Below are positions 12,413 through 26,900 of a stretch of DNA of 64,000 bases, one piece after another. The position numbers and the translations under genes are program-made. Numbering within the stretch: the first letter of the stretch is position 1; the number at the start of each line of letters is the position of its first letter. The DNA comes from Marisa cornuarietis (Eukaryota > Mollusca > Gastropoda > Architaenioglossa > Ampullariidae), in assembly GCA_004794655.1 (NCBI GenBank), contig SMMW01000025.1:1233501-1297500 (forward strand), written 5' to 3'. The notes under the pieces were generated by a model. That model was given only the letters and a program-made list of their open reading frames with translations. It was not told the DNA's origin and made no database searches.

Positions 12413-15400
12413 CCATGAACAGCAATATCAGGATATCAGCAGGACAGACTAATCAAAAGAGATAAAATGAGAGAGCCACAGAGAGAGAACATATTAGTAG
12501 TAGAAAGTCTTTAGGAGTGGTGCTCACGGAAAACGATGTTTTAATACACGTTGAAAAGAATCAATGATGGGTAAGTGGCGGATATTAAAGGTAAGAGAGT
12601 TCCACTGCTTTAATGAAAAGAGTCCTTAATTAGAAAAAGAAAAAACTCGTACTCAACTTTGCATGATTGGACTAAGTCTGTTTCTATTTATCTTGCTACT
12701 TGACACTGTCTTTCTGCTTGTATATATCTACTACCTACGTCCAGCGTTCCTTGTCTCCCCTTCCCCTCCTTTCTGTACAAGTTTTAGTGGAGCTGGGGAA
12801 CCGACTGACATTTCTAGAGCATTCTGCGGACTTTTACGATGGTTTGAGGACAGACACTCAACTCAAGCCTTGAATACGTGTGTCTGAAAAGAAGATATTA
12901 ATGACGTCTAGAACTCTCCTAGGCCTTGTAAAGAAACCTGTGCTTGCTCACCTTATGCATATATGGCCTAAACACTGCAGACTAGCAAACACTGCTGCTG
13001 GAATTCCCTAGTGTCTAACGCAGGATATCTTAATCTGCTAAGACCTTTCTTACCCAAAACATAAAAGACTCTTCCTTTACGCGCTTTAGAAATTTCCAGC
13101 TAGAAAACTCCGACATGCGTCTACTTTCCCTGAGAAAGGCAATTCTAAGCCCAGCGGGAGATTAATGTAAAATCGTTGAATCCTTATGGTCTCTCTTGTT
13201 TTCGTCGCTGCCTGCAAGAGAGCGCTTGGTCTGAATTTCGTATTCAAACAGTCCCCGATGTCCTTTCGATAATTCTGCTTCTTCAGATCCTTTGAAAAAG
13301 AAATTTCAAAGAATTTTTCCCTTAAGTCTTGTACGAGCAAAAAAATAGGTATTCATAGCCACAACACTCTTGGCTCTAGTCGTTAAATGATTAAGATCAG
13401 TCTAGAAAATAATTTGAAGGAAATTTGAGCTTTTGATATTTTTATAAGGGTCCGTGTCTAGACAGCCCTTGTCATTTCTGCTAGTCGATCTCGAGTCGAT
13501 CTCAGGTCCCTCTGAAATTGCACGTCTAAGCAAGAAAGACAACAATACATGTTTGCTATAGTGTTTTTGACAGTTGCGTGTCGGCTCCTGCTGTTGCTTA
13601 AAACTTCGGGCTTCGTGGACCAAAAACAAAAAGATAAAGAAACAGAGATCATTTGAAGGATGCATTTCAAATAAACAGGTTTCTTTTGGACAGTTGGTTC
13701 ACTTACAGCTATAAGATAAAACAGTTAATATTCCGAAGCTGTCAATGCCTAGTCTATCCACTATAGCCCAAAGCAATCAACCTTTCCTCTCAATTTTATG
13801 GGCGAAAATGAATTTATTACATTTGTTTATAAAAGAAAGAATAGAGCATTGAAATTGAGTTCTTCTACATAAGCCGAAGAAGTATACTCGAAGGAACAAG
13901 CTCATTTTGTAGTAGGTTTAGAGCATCTTTTAGCCTGCTAATAGCAAGCAGACTCCAAGACTATGTGCTGCTTCTTGGTCACAAGGTTTCCATCGACGCG
14001 AATCTTCGAGTAAATTCTCCCAGGAACGTTTTCAGACAGCCTGCCACCGTACAACGAGGCAGGGTCTATTTCCGCCAAGCCTACTCTTTCAGAAAATTAC
14101 AAGAAAAACTGAAAAGAGTTAATTCTGCTGGGATGAGCGTGGGCTGCTACAAGCCTGGTGAGACTGACTGTGAAATAAATTGTTTCCAGTAAGTTATTCG
14201 TGTGGCGTGATGAGAAATGTAAAGTGGTTATCAATATTACTTTTAACATACTGCATTACATTTTTTCTATTATATTATCAAGACGTTGAGTAATGAGATA
14301 TAACTTAAACTGCGTAATGGAATTTTTTTAAACCGGAAGAAATAACAATACTAGAATGTTCTGAGCACTTTTGCTGTAAAATGTGGAAGAAATGAAAACA
14401 ATAATATTTTGATAGAAAATCCTGTAATTTTTAACGAAAAAAATTATTCACCATGTATATGATTAGTTGCAGCTGAAAGAATTGTCAATTAGCTTAACAA
14501 GACTTCGAAAACACTGACAAAATTAAATCTTTGTTCTCTTTTACTCTAATGTAATGTTCACTTCTCTTATTTGAACTAGCAATAAGAGGTTTTGTTTATG
14601 TGAGCAGATGATTGTTTTAAGAGAAATTTTAAGCAAACGCCTTCGTTTCAATCTTTTATCTCTATGCGCACATTACGCTCAATAAACGCATGTAATATCT
14701 GTCAAGGCTAAAAATATGCTCTTCACCTTTCAAACTGATTAGCCTGATAACCGAAAAGCTACACAAAAAAGTTTAAGAGTATTTTTCTCTAAATCAATTG
14801 GGGCGTAACTGGCAGGGAATCTTTGCCAGTTTATAAGGTTATACATTTATTCTAGTTGCATTTTTATATAACCTTAATAACCTAATAACACTGTTTCTTT
14901 CAATCACTTTTAACAATTACCTTTATACGAAGGGTCCAATGCAAAGACATTTTTAGTTTAATAAGTGTGAAAAACGAGGGTCAAAGGAAGATTGTCGAGG
15001 TGCAAGCGTTGAATGCGTTATTTCGCGAAACTTCAACAACATTAAATGATATTTCTGTCGGTTCTTCGGTGATCTGCGTTTTCCCTTTAAAAACAATTAT
15101 CAAGCTATCAGCGGGGTTTTCCTTCACGCGTACAAGCCGGGATGAACGGAGACCGAGAAAAGATCAACTACAAGCTAAGAAAATCTCATCAGCAGCAATC
15201 AAAACCTGTAAAGCCCATCTTTGTGGGAATGAGGTCCTGGGAAGACGTCGACGATTTAAAGCGGACATGTTCGGAATATACAGAACGATTTTAATACATT
15301 TCAAAGCTGGGGACAAACTAGATGGTTGCGGTTACATTACTTGTAACGACAGGCAAGGTTGCACCCGAACATCATGGCAATGACAGTGACAATGTTTTAT

Positions 15401-15740
15401 TCGTCCTTGGGGATGTCTCTCGCAACATCATCGTGTCAAGCGAGAAGTTTCAAGCTAGCGATGTCGCGTTTACTGGCAGCTGAGAAGACAAAAGCAGTGA
15501 GGGTACTGATAAAAGACACTAGATGGACAAACTAGCAAACTGCGCAGACTTCACAATTTTGTTGCGTAAGAGAGCAAACGCACTAAAATAAATATGTTCT
15601 AAAAATACATTTAAGGTTTCCAGCAACCATTTTGTTGACAGTTGCGAGGACCAGCTAAGACTTTTTTGCCCTACTTCCCCCATCTCCCTACCCGCCCTTA
15701 CCCGATTAAAGCCGCAAATCCTTCGCCTCACCCATCCCTT
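12413..15740. other. non-coding, no gene recognised
   Basis: Over 3 kb of AT-rich sequence. The 138-aa plus frame at 14967-15383 begins at GTG, contains no recognisable domain and lacks splice context, so I treat it as chance. Confidence 0.5.
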
Positions 15741-15772
15741 TGTCTGTGAACCCCCTTGGAATGCTTCTACAG

Positions 15773-15797
15773 TTCAAAGCATCTGCTTTGCCACGAG
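15773..15797 (+). other. possible 25-nt microexon (splice sites only)
   Basis: A pyrimidine-bearing acceptor (ending CTTCTACAG at 15772) and a strong donor (GAG followed by GTAAGA at 15798) bracket 25 nt. Both sites look good individually, but there is no linked coding sequence. Such pairs also occur by chance in introns. Confidence 0.12.
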
Positions 15798-15799
15798 GT

Positions 15800-18700
15800 A
15801 AGAACGGTTCGTGTTGTTGTCCTCAGCAATCGCAGATCAGCCAGGACATGCTTTCAGTTTATCTGGTGGCCATCGACAGTCTTAATCGTTATCTGCGTAG
15901 AACTCAGTTTCCTTACAGTCATGTTCCCGGCGAAGTCCAACAAATTTATTTAAAGGACACTAGAGGTTTGGTCACATGGACAATAAGAACTGTGTGTCAA
16001 AAAGCTGCATGTGACAAGGTGTCAGGACTGCCAGGGACACGCAGAAACAGCTGTGACTGACTGTGACAAACACGGTTTTGAACACGCGACGGCATCACCC
16101 ATGGACATGAGAAAATCACTTACCACAATCCTGGATATATATACAAGACCATTTCCCGATTCCTTGACATAAGAATGCGCTACAAAGCGTCAGCTCTCTA
16201 GGTCTTTACCTGCACGTTTTGTGTCATTTGTCTTGCATAGTCCTGTACGAATTATTTCAAGAAACTTTTCTTCTTGTGAAATAACAGCCTATTTTGTTGC
16301 TGTAAAAATAAAACTTAAAACGCCAAGATAGATTGAAATGTTTATTCTTCATTCACATAATTCATCCTCATTTTTCTAAAGAAATCAAACTCACCTCCTA
16401 ACTTTTTCAGAGTGAAATATTTGTTTCTAAAAAAAGAAAGAGTACTTCCTGGATTTACATTACAGTTGACTTTTCGAGAGGAGAAGAAACATAAATCCCG
16501 GATAATATCAGATGGGATTTTTTTCTACAGGGAATTAGATTTCTGTCCAATAGCTGAGCATCTTGTAAGTGTTGCCTGGTAGCAGGAGGTGGTAATGCGA
16601 ACTGTTAATTAGTTCCCATGTGTGGCGGCCAATTGGACCCTGCATTATCATCTGAGAGCATGCCGATGCCATCTGCGAAAGACATGAAAATCAATACTTT
16701 TGATAGAAGGTTTTCACTGCTGAACCCAGTTTTTTTAAATAAAAAAACCCACAAAATTAAGAGGTTTATGTCAGGTGGGTGGAAAAAATACACGAGAGGT
16801 GTATGTCACGGCAGTAGAAGCTGTTGCATCAGTTCATTGTTACTATGACAACGTGGCTGGCACTGTTTTTGCCTTTTTGCCTACAAGTTTGAAGTCGTTG
16901 CGAACAGCCAGCTGATTCAAGCATCCAGGGAGTATTCTAACTTCCCTCCCTGTCTTTTCCTCACTTAACACGCACGCACTCACTCACATTGGAAGCACGT
17001 ACGCACAGTCGCACACATACAAGAACTTACTTTTGAAAACAGTGCCGGCAGCGCACACGGAGTTTCGAGAACAAAATTATGAATTCGTGACTGCTTCTGC
17101 TTATTTTATAAGCATATCGATAATAAGTATTTGTCGTGCAGATTATACACCTGTTCATTTTTTCGATTTCTTCTTTTCTTTATGCATCTGAGGCAACAGA
17201 AAACTTTGTGTATTGACAGCCACACGTTATGCCAGATGTTACACCAAGGATCGTGAGAAAGTTTTCAGAGTTTGACCAGTTTTATACTGAAATGAATCAT
17301 GTCCGACGTGAACGAATTTTTAAAATATTTTTCAAAGTTATATGTCCTAATTCTCTTTGGGAAATCAGCCCAGAATTTATTTTTTCCACCTCTCTTTCTC
17401 TTTCTTTCACACAGCGACATATGCTCAGAGTTACATATGCACATACATGCAAGCGCACAGAGTGAGAGGGGGAAGAGGGAGAGAGAGAGAGAACCGAATA
17501 ATAGTTCACTTCAGATGAGGTGAAGAAAGACTGAAAAAAACAACATTGTGTTTTGTTTTACTCATACTTTTTTTATCGACGCAGGAGAGGAAGATACCAG
17601 TAAGTAAGACAAAGTACAGAACCTCTCCATCGTGTTTGTTTTCTCTTTTTTTATGAACTGTCTAGCTCTTACTGGACTGACATAAATCAACACAAGGTGT
17701 CGAGATAAACACACTGCACCGTCTGACTGTTTCGTGTGTACATTATATCCTCTGGAAGAATTTGCACTTATGAAGCTTACGGAATGATGGAAGACCGCAC
17801 ACTGAGATGAAGACCTACACTTTCGCTGTCTCATTACTATGTGGGTAACTGATGCTGACATCAGGTTCTGAGTAGTCTTCCAATATGTCTCATCTACTTC
17901 AAAGCTAAGGGGAAACGAAGAATAGCTGATATGTAGACGAACCCTATAAAATGAAATCCTGATGAAAAGGGGGTAAGGAACTTGGGGAGCTACTTTTTTC
18001 TAACTCAGTTACAAGAAGACTTTTACGAAAGGTCAAAACGAGAGACTTGTCGTGACAGGTAAGGTTGTGAAGAGCCAGACCCTTACCGACTGAGTCCCCA
18101 GGACTTTAGGAAGGGGACACTGAAACAATCGATTGTGATGAAAGTCGAGTGCAATCAGGACAAGACAAGTGAAAGTCCTACTGTGAAATCCATTTCGCAA
18201 GAGATTGTACCTGACCCGGTTGAGATGTCTGGATCTTGAAAATGAGTTATGTGTCCGTTCTGAGACAAGTCCAGGCTCAAGAACTCTGTAAGGATTCTGT
18301 TTTCTTTAACATTGAAAGACAAGCTGGAAGAAAGGACTCAAGCTTACAGAAAATCTGATGAATATTATTAGAGTTGTAATGAGATCAGCAAGCTCGCTGT
18401 CTCTTTTTCTCCCTCTCTCTCTCTCTCTGTCTCTCGTCTTTGCGTGCTTTCTTTCTCTTAAGTTTCTAACAGTGTGCACATTTCCTAAAATAGGAATCGG
18501 AAAAGGAATAACCCTTATTTGGCACTCTCTTCACTCGTGTACAGTTTGTTTTCGTTTCGTAGGGTCTTATACATCCCACTTTTAGGGAGTTTCGGAAATA
18601 AATCATGTTCAGACACTAGGTAAAAGCTCGGTAGTTCACGCATTTTGCAACCTCGATTAGTTTCAATGTTTGAAAGTACTCAGTCGTTTTAGCCGTTATT

Positions 18701-19382
18701 CATGAAAGATTTTTGGCCTGTCCCCTTTGTAAAATGTATTTACCATCCCAGCAGTTGAAAAACACGGAACTTTCTGCAAAATGCGACATTGGCGCTAGAA
18801 CAAAGTTTGTGCTCAAGTGCTTTTCTTTCCGACTCTTCGAATCATTCAGGAAGAGGAATGAGAGTAGACTGTGATGGAAGCTCATCTGTAATACGGAAAG
18901 CAGACTGCAGCCAGCCAGAATAAATGGGTTCAGCCGTAAAAACGAAGTAATAGAAGCAAACAAAATAAAACTCTATGACAATATCCTGGCAAGGGGCTTA
19001 CGCTCATCTTAAAAGTGAAACAAAAAACACACTTTAGGCATCTTAGACAGACTCGCATACCTTTTCTTCTGTGCATTTGCGCAAAACGTGCTCTTATCTT
19101 CCAGATGAAACGGCAATGCACTTGTCTTGAATTAATCCTTTACGGTACAGGCTACTTTGTAAAGAGAAAGTTCTTCTGCTTGCTATAAAACTTTTCCGAT
19201 TAGTTAGAAGAGAATTAACCAGACGGGCCATTAAATACCACATGCTGGAAATAAAATAAACTGCTTTTGTTCATAAAATTGGTCGCTTTATAGAGTTCAG
19301 AACAAATAATAATTCGCCTGTTGAGGGATCTAGAGAAGAGAGTCCGAATTTCAAAAAATAGTCACATATGCCTGCGTGCTTA

Positions 19383-19386
<4 letters not shown>
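15800..19386. other. non-coding, no gene recognised
   Basis: This holds short (CT)n tracts near 18410 and 17390 and a GA tract near 17480. The frames are short and mostly repeat-driven. An imperfect X-box-like sequence GTTACTATGACAAC lies near 16837, too degenerate to call. Confidence 0.5.

Positions 19387-19420
<34 letters not shown>
19387..19420. repeat. (CA)n microsatellite
   Basis: About 17 pure CA units are followed by AAAC-rich sequence. Confidence 0.95.
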
Positions 19421-19424
<4 letters not shown>

Positions 19425-19842
19425 CAAACAAACCAACAAACAAAAATAAACAAATAAACTACTAACCTTTCTTTCTTACGCTGTTAAGTCATATATCTTT
19501 TATGCCTTCTGGATACCAAGCCGTTTAAAATATCAGTTTCTACTGATCAAGAAATGCAATATACGGTCATTCCCACGTCGACTGGGCTTCGATATTGAGC
19601 CTACATCTGAGGAAACTACGGAGCTGTGGTGAGGGCATTTTTAATAACAGAATGTTTGTCTCACATCTAAAGATTTTCCTCGCAAAGCTCACTCTACCTC
19701 ACGTAGAAAAATAATATCCTAGCTGTTTTTCCTTGTAGCATACAAAAAAAAACAAAAAAAAAATTCTCCGGAGTCATTCTCAAAAGCAGGCTTCTCTCAC
19801 ATTTACAGAGCCCTGTATAATCTAGAGTTATGATGGGCTACG

Positions 19843-19905
19843 TGCGCGCGCGTGCGTACACACACACACACACACACACAAACACATCTATATATATATA
19901 TATTT

Positions 19906-19959
<54 letters not shown>

Positions 19960-19965
19960 GCACAC
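19843..19965. repeat. compound (CG)(CA)(TA)(CA) microsatellite
   Basis: A short CGCG run is followed by CA, TA and then a long CA tract with CACG at its end. Several simple repeats within about 120 bp indicate successive slippage events. Confidence 0.93.
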
Positions 19966-22422
19966 CTCTTCTGTCAAAGACAATTCATTAGCTGAGCACC
20001 TTACGAGATTTTTGTATCTTTTCCTTCAATACGTACATCAGTTTACCTCAGACTTCAGTCTCTATCTAAGCTGAGGCAAACCAAAGATCAGCCTCTTTAG
20101 AAAACTAAGCCATACGAAAATCTATTACATTTGATTTGTATTCCTCACTGTTTTTCAATTTGCGATTTCTCGAGCATTTCGTGACCATATTAATGCCTAT
20201 TGAGATAATGCATTTTTACTGAATCCGATTTCCTAGTGTCAATACTGATATTTCGGAAAAATATTTCCCCAATCTCTTGTGAAAGATAAAAAAAACAACC
20301 AAACAAACAAAAATAATACAGTTAACCAGAAGTTCTACACAGCCTACAGTTTCGCTAAAGCGAGGGACTGCAGGGAAAATAAAATGAACGCAGGCCTTTC
20401 CTCTCTGGGGAGATGCAATAAATAACATCCTTCTCTGAGCTTGCGATATTTTACACTCATTTTTATCCTGCAGAGGCGTTTCTCTTCTCCTTCCAGTAGC
20501 TGCGGAAGCATTGCCTTCCCGGTCCAGAAATGGCCGAGGAAAGCGTCCATTCTGTCAAATGAAGGTAATTTATCGCCCCTTTTATGTTCCTTCAAATGCT
20601 GATTTTAGGTACTAGCCAGTGAAGGAGAATGATAATGCGCAGCAAGAAGAGGGCCAGCAAAGCCTTTATTATAATTTGTACGAACTCACGCACAAAAATA
20701 CCCACGAAAGACCCCTTAAAAGTTTCAACCAAAGTCAAAGCAAGACGCAAATATTGAAAGATTTATCTTCCTTTCACCGTAGCTAAAAGTATGAGCGCTC
20801 TATCATCTTGGACATGGACTTTCGCGGGACTTATCCTACCAGCCTCTTATTTAGCTCTGCTTTGACCGTTCTCTGGATAGTCTTATTTCCTCTACTAACT
20901 CACGTGGGCGTTGGACTACAAAAAAATAAAAAAAAATGCCATAGCATTAAATTTTCGGGGTGTTCGTAAAATAGGGTAAGTCCTGTGCTACCGAATTTCG
21001 TTCCGTTCTTCAAATTGTGTCGCTACAATAGATCATCTTCTGCCTGGCTTGGCAGGGAATAAATAGACCCAATATTGCCCCCCTATGTCTTGTCTGGTAT
21101 GCACAGAATGGAGACTTCTTCGCACATGTCTTGCAGGAGCGTCATACCGCTGGCACAGGCAGCCAGCCGGTCACGTGGGGTCTAACTCGGCCAGCATGGC
21201 CAATTTATTGGCTGGCACATAAATACTTTCACTTTGTAACAGTGTATGTCGTAAAGACCAGACCCTGAAGCAAGAGGTGCGATACTTGAGGCACAGCTAC
21301 TGAATGAGAGACAGTTACAAAAAGGAGTGACTCGCACTTCTAACTTGGGTGAAAAATTAATTCGCTACTTCTAATTCAAAGTACTTCATAAAGTTTTGCA
21401 TTCCTTGGATTATAGTTGAATTTTCTATAGATAATACAATATAATGACAAACATAAAATATAAATTATTATCCTTCATGATAAATAACAACGGCATGGTG
21501 TAAGTTTCTTTCTGTCCTAAAACTATTTTGTCGAGAGGTCATTTCTTCGAAAAATGAAAGTGATCTATCTTTCAAAAAATATTCAGGTGTGTGTTTAAGA
21601 TCTCATTAGTGATTGAGCGATAAATATTAGCAGAGTACTTTGATGGAAACTTTTTTCATAAGCTTTTATGTAAAGGTCAGCAGACGACATAGCCCTAGAA
21701 AAAACGTGATCTCCACTGTGGGGCTTAGAATGAAGATTAGGATATAAGGCCTCGGAGTAAAAATTATACGTTTATAAATTGTTAGATGTTTGCTTTTATT
21801 TCTCATACTACCTGGTTTCTCCCCACCTCGTCTACTGAAAGTCTTTGCCTGCGTAAATAAGACTTATTACATAAAACACAAACAAGGAAGTTTTGATGCT
21901 TTAATACTTTGGAAAGCGAGGTCTGCTTAGGACAAGGGATTTACTGTGGAGTTTACCTTTTGTTTTTTTTGCAAGCATCTCTTGTGTGTTGAAGTGCAGA
22001 CTCGGATTTCATCGAGGGAGAATATAGGCGGCCACGATGACGAAATGAAAGCCCACCAATAAATCTCTTAAGCTTGGCTTGCAACTCAAACTATAATCAA
22101 ATAAAATGAGCCTGGAAAACGGCCAGCACTCTTGTTCCAATATTGTGTTAACGGAAAGCCTACTCATTATTTCTTTCTGGCAAGTGAATACTGGCATGAC
22201 GATTTCCGGTTCGGGATGGGAAGCGATCATAGCTGGCCACAGAACGACGAAAGCTCTTGCAAAGAAAAAAAAGGAAAGAAAGGAAAATACAGCAATGCAG
22301 GTCGGGAAAAGTGTTGACAATGAACACTGCTGTATAGCACACTATAACATAAGTCCTAAAAAAATCAAACGTGGGTATAATGTGGCTTGTCTTTCTCGAC
22401 AAAAGTATTAGCTCCGAGCAAA
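19966..22422. other. non-coding, nothing recognised
   Basis: No supportable coding region. The overlapping opposite-strand frames at 22009-22435 are a chance cluster without a domain. Confidence 0.55.
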
Positions 22423-22433
22423 TGTACTTAGAC

Positions 22434-22700
22434 ATAAAGGTAAAGGTAAAAGGTAAAGGTCATCCCATAACCTTTTCAGGTCGTTGGGGAGTGAGGTGTT
22501 AGAGACCCCACTTTAACATGAGGGTGGTGCCAATCTCCTCTCCCTCGCTGTCTTACCTTCCCCAACCCTCTGTGGAGTCAGGTACCCATTCCCGTCAGCT
22601 GGGTCGACTGGGGAAAGTATGCTGTGCTTATCGGGAATTGAACCAGCGCGCTCTAGGTTCGGACGCCAGCGCTCTAACCACTCGGCCATCTGCTTCCCCT
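22434..22700 (-). mobile_element. tRNA-derived SINE, copy A (best preserved)
   Basis: Read on the minus strand, the element starts with a tRNA-like head. Its A box TGGCCGAGTGG fits the polymerase III consensus, and its B box GGTTCAATTCC has one mismatch. The head resembles a class II (Ser-type) tRNA and is too altered to be a functional tRNA. A body of about 190 bp follows, then a tail of TTTACC units (22434-22460 on the plus strand). The flanks TGTACTTA (22423-22430) and TGTACTGA (22702-22709) look like an 8-bp target-site duplication with one mismatch. It has no coding capacity and would need a partner LINE for movement. Confidence 0.8.
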
Positions 22701-22703
22701 TTG

Positions 22704-23880
22704 TACTGAGGCATTAATTCGTGCTGCACATGGCATTGCAGTGCATTTCACCTAGTTAAGAGACAGGGTGTTCTAACCCAGAAAGAAACAAAGTGCTACG
22801 CAGGCTCTCAAAAACTTAAAGTACAATTTTAAGGATAGTTGAAAAATTAATGAGCAGAAAGAAATGTTTAATAATCTGGAAAAGAAGGATTTGAATTTCA
22901 GTTCCAGCATGATTTTCCCCCTCATTTGCACAAAGACGTGTCATTACCTGTTTTCAATGGCACTGGAGGAGACAGCTCTCGAAATTGTATGTATTACTGC
23001 TTGAGTTGTTTGTTATTTTGGTGACCATTGTATGGGCAAGTGCTTTCTCTTTTAGTCGTCCCTGTGCGGAACTATGACTTTTTATTTTTCAACCATTTCG
23101 TCCTAATTTTGGGTCGCCTACCGATCTCCTCTCCCTGCTGCCATAACTGTTTCAAGTTGTCACTACAGTCTGCTATTGACTAAGGGTCAAACAATTATGT
23201 CTAAATACAGTTTCTCCCTATCTTGTGACTACACAGATCCCAGCAGTCTCTTGATTATTTCATATAAACTTGTCTTGGGTATAAATTTATTTATGTTCGC
23301 CACCGACAGAACATTGAATTTACGACCTTTATATCTGAACTGTAACGGATCACAATCTCTACAGAGCATGGATGACTTCCACTTTATGACTTTTCACCTT
23401 TCCCGTCGTCTTTTGTACCTGACCTCGTAACGGCGCCTTTAGTCATTGGTACTATGGACTGCTGATTGATCTTTTCTGAGTTTGCCATGCAAGAAACAAC
23501 ACCTTTACGACCTGTAGATTGTAACTGTACAAGATCAACATCTTGGTTTATAAAGAAGATCTCATCCAGCAGACCAACGACTAAGTAACTGCAATGAGAG
23601 AGCCGCGGTAGGTAAGCTTGGGCCAGAGAGCAGCTCACAGATTATTTTTATTTTTTTTTTCTAACCAAAGAATTTACGAGAAGTCGATGTATCTAGAGAG
23701 CTTTCAATTAAGACTTCTCATGCTTTGTTACACTTATGGGTGGCGAACTGTCCCTGGTGGTCCGTTTATCTGCCTCTGAGAAAAGACTTTTGGACTCAAT
23801 TAGTTCCTGCTTTCGAGAGCTTCTTATTGGCACGATCGTAAATCATTTTGCTTTATCTTATTCTACTCTTGTATTCGCAC
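22704..23880. other. non-coding, nothing recognised
   Basis: No gene recognised; the frames are short and domain-free. Confidence 0.55.
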
Positions 23881-23886
23881 CATCGG

Positions 23887-23938
23887 CATCATCATCATCA
23901 GCAGCAGCAGCAGTAGCAGGATTGTCGTCGTCATCGTC
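23887..23938. repeat. mixed triplet tract (CAT)(CAG)(GTC)
   Basis: Short CAT, CAG and GTC runs are joined together. The 135-aa plus frame covering it (23736-24143) owes its Ser/Ala-rich centre to this tract and is probably not a gene. Confidence 0.8.
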
Positions 23939-26900
23939 AAATAAGTTACGAAATTTCTGCATGGTCTGGTATAATGTGTCTGAAATTTTCACTCCCACTG
24001 CCAAAAGAATGAGAAAGAAAAACATATCAGGAGATACCCTCGGGCTGAATTCATTCTTAGCCTCGCATTTCGTGCACTTTGTCTCCTGGCTTCCAAAGTG
24101 CGTCGCATTCCAATGTACGCGCGAAAGGACGGGTGGGGGGTAGGGGGCTGGGGAATCAATTCAGTCAAAAAAATTGTCGCACAGGTTACATCTGGAAACT
24201 GACTGCGTCTGGCTGGAGGGCATGAGGGTAAGATTGATCCTGCCGGACAAAATGGTTTCTCTTTCCTCTGCGAGCCCTGGCGGGTTTTCTACCCCCAGAA
24301 AGACAGAGAGCAGGGAGCAAGGAATCTTTTGCACGATACTTGAAACAGAGGGAAGACTCTGAGGCGGAGTGATGGTTTTCATCAGCGATGTCCAGATCAG
24401 GTTTACGTTTGGATGGGAATAGGAAGGAAATTAGTTTGTACAGTTGAAATTGTAATCTGAAAATCCAATTAATCACATTCCTTGACCTATCGAACGCATT
24501 ATTCTTGATGCCTCCGTCTTCAGTTCTTTTCGCCAAAATTAAAAGAAAGAGGGAAGAATACGCAAGACATTAATTAGGTACCAGCAAAACACTACAGTGT
24601 TGATGCATGTGTCTGTATTATCTATATTTCCCGTCTTTTTGAGAACTGCTTACGTATTTGCATTTCGCACTTCAAGTATAAAGATGGCGCGGTGAGTGTG
24701 CTCTTTATTTTGAGCTGTCGATGCCATGTGTTCTATAAACGTGAAGTTTGGGTTTAGTAAACAGTGACACATGGTATTGTCAGTACAGGTAGGTTTTATT
24801 TTACCTTACCTTTTTTGTCTGTTTTTCTTTATTCCCTGCTTCCTTTCTTACGTTCTTGTTTCCTTTTAATTGCCTCTCTTGATGCCTTCATTCTAGTTCA
24901 ATGCATCCGTGACTCATCTTACACTACCCGTTCTTCTGTGTTGTTCTTCTGTACTTTCTCACTTTATTTTTTATCACTTCTACTACGTACCCGTTTCTGC
25001 TGCGGAATGAGTTTTAGTGACACTCATGGCGGATTATTTATTGCAAAAAGACTAGTGAACAATCTGAAAAGCCACGTCAGAAGATCTGTCTCCCTTTGTC
25101 TTCCTTTTAATACTCAAGTATACTTTGTGGGTCTGAAGCAAAAACTATTTTTTCTACCGGTATTGCGCGACTTAGGACAGAAAACATCCACAAGTCAATA
25201 TTAACAACTATTAAACCATGTTTCACAACACGTTTAACGACCATTGTCGGCATCAGAGCCCCCACTAAGCTAATAATCTTGGCATCGCGGCGATAAGATA
25301 CAAGAACGCAAGGTATTTTGCTGAGAAGACAGACATAGCAAAAAAGAGCAGAAGAGAGAGGCAGAGCATAAACAAGGGAAGCGTATAATAGAGAATTTTA
25401 TAAATCACGATCAGACCCAACAGAGCAGAAACCTAAAAAACAGAAGGCGGACGAAAATTGAAAAGGAGAAAACTGGGCCATGGAACTTTTATGCGCATCA
25501 AATTATAACCTGCTTCATTTTCTGAACGTGGTTTTTAATAAATCTGGCACTCGGTACCCGCTTACCCACCGAACAGTGTCTGTCCGTCTTCCTATCCTTT
25601 GTGCTCTTCCACTCCCAGGATGGAGGAGATCCATCCCCTTCTGTGCCTTTAATGGCGTCCTTTCCAAGTTCCATTTAGCCAATATATTTCACATTATAAA
25701 GAAAATCTGGTCTCATTTTTTACATAAACTCTTTCGTGCATTAGAGAAATTAAACTATTTTGTAGGTATTGTTATGAGTAGATTTTTTTAATCCAAAATA
25801 CTTGGCAACTTAAATAACTTCATTGAAGGTACCGGACTTTAATCTAAAGATCAAGAAACCCAGCGCGATGAAAAGTTTTTGGATTAAAAGTCAAAGTATA
25901 AAAGTATAAACTTTAAACTGTTCTAAAGTAGCAGAACTAGAAACTTTTTTTCATAAATCGCTTCTTTGCCCTTTAGATGCATTGCACAAGCGCATACGAT
26001 AATTGTGCTGACGAAAATAAAAGTCTGCCTTTAAAAAGTTTTATCTTATTTAAAACAGTTTTAGTTCTTAAGTTTTCATATTGTGCTTTGTACTGTGTTT
26101 AGGTAAAACTGACTATCTAAAGGAATGTACTGCCTAAACGTGTTTAAATTTAAAAATGCTTTCTGCAACTGGTCACAGGGCATTTCTGTTCTTTTTGAAT
26201 GGAGTTTTTATTGTGACATTCCACTTTGTTTCCTTTTATGCGAGGGATTGTTGCAATTACGGATAATAGGTCTGCACAGATTCCTTCTTTCTGATTAGTA
26301 ATTAATTTCGTACTTGGACGTTTTACTCACGTTTACCTTTCTCTACCCGTCCAAAACTAATCAACAAAATGGGCCTTTGGCTCACGAACATGACAATAAC
26401 ATTGACAATGAAAATTGCTTTATTTCGGTTGGCTCGTGACCACAACCGATATTAGAGGACTTGTGGGGAATCAATTATTGGTCTAAAATACAATGGTACA
26501 GAAACATACTCTAATACGACAACTTAATTGAAATTACAACGAGAATGGAAAGTGTCAAAGTAAATTTTGTTACTAACAGAGAATATAATTCTTAGTCTTT
26601 GTGGATTGATAACTAGCTGGTGTCTTTTCCTTTTGCCCATCTTTAGCTGGTAGCTTTAAACAGTATCAAAAATATTGTAACAAAGAGGATGAAAAAAAGA
26701 CAAGAGAATGCCGGGGAATGAACTTGGAGTTAGCGACGCCAGAGATGTGACCACATAATGAGGCTTTAAATTTTTATTATTTACGATACTTCAGTTACAA
26801 ATCTTGTACAGTCTTTACAGGTCTCAAAGACGATAGTCAGCTTTGTTAATAGTTGACAATATCTGCGTGGGAAAATGTCCTGTGCAATAAAAGTTGAAAA

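Noticed and set aside
14967..15383. 138-aa plus-strand frame
   Set aside because: It has a GTG start, no recognisable domain, and a length expected by chance in 64 kb.
22632..22699. Possible tRNA gene on the minus strand
   Set aside because: The A and B boxes are present, but the stems do not pair as a tRNA and the segment is joined to a SINE body and tail.
23736..24143. 135-aa plus-strand frame with ATG
   Set aside because: The Ser/Ala-rich centre comes from the triplet microsatellite at 23887-23938, and the rest has no family resemblance.
24764..25204. 146-aa hydrophobic plus-strand frame
   Set aside because: It begins at GTG, is hydrophobic because the DNA is T-rich, and has no domain, splice context or polyA support.
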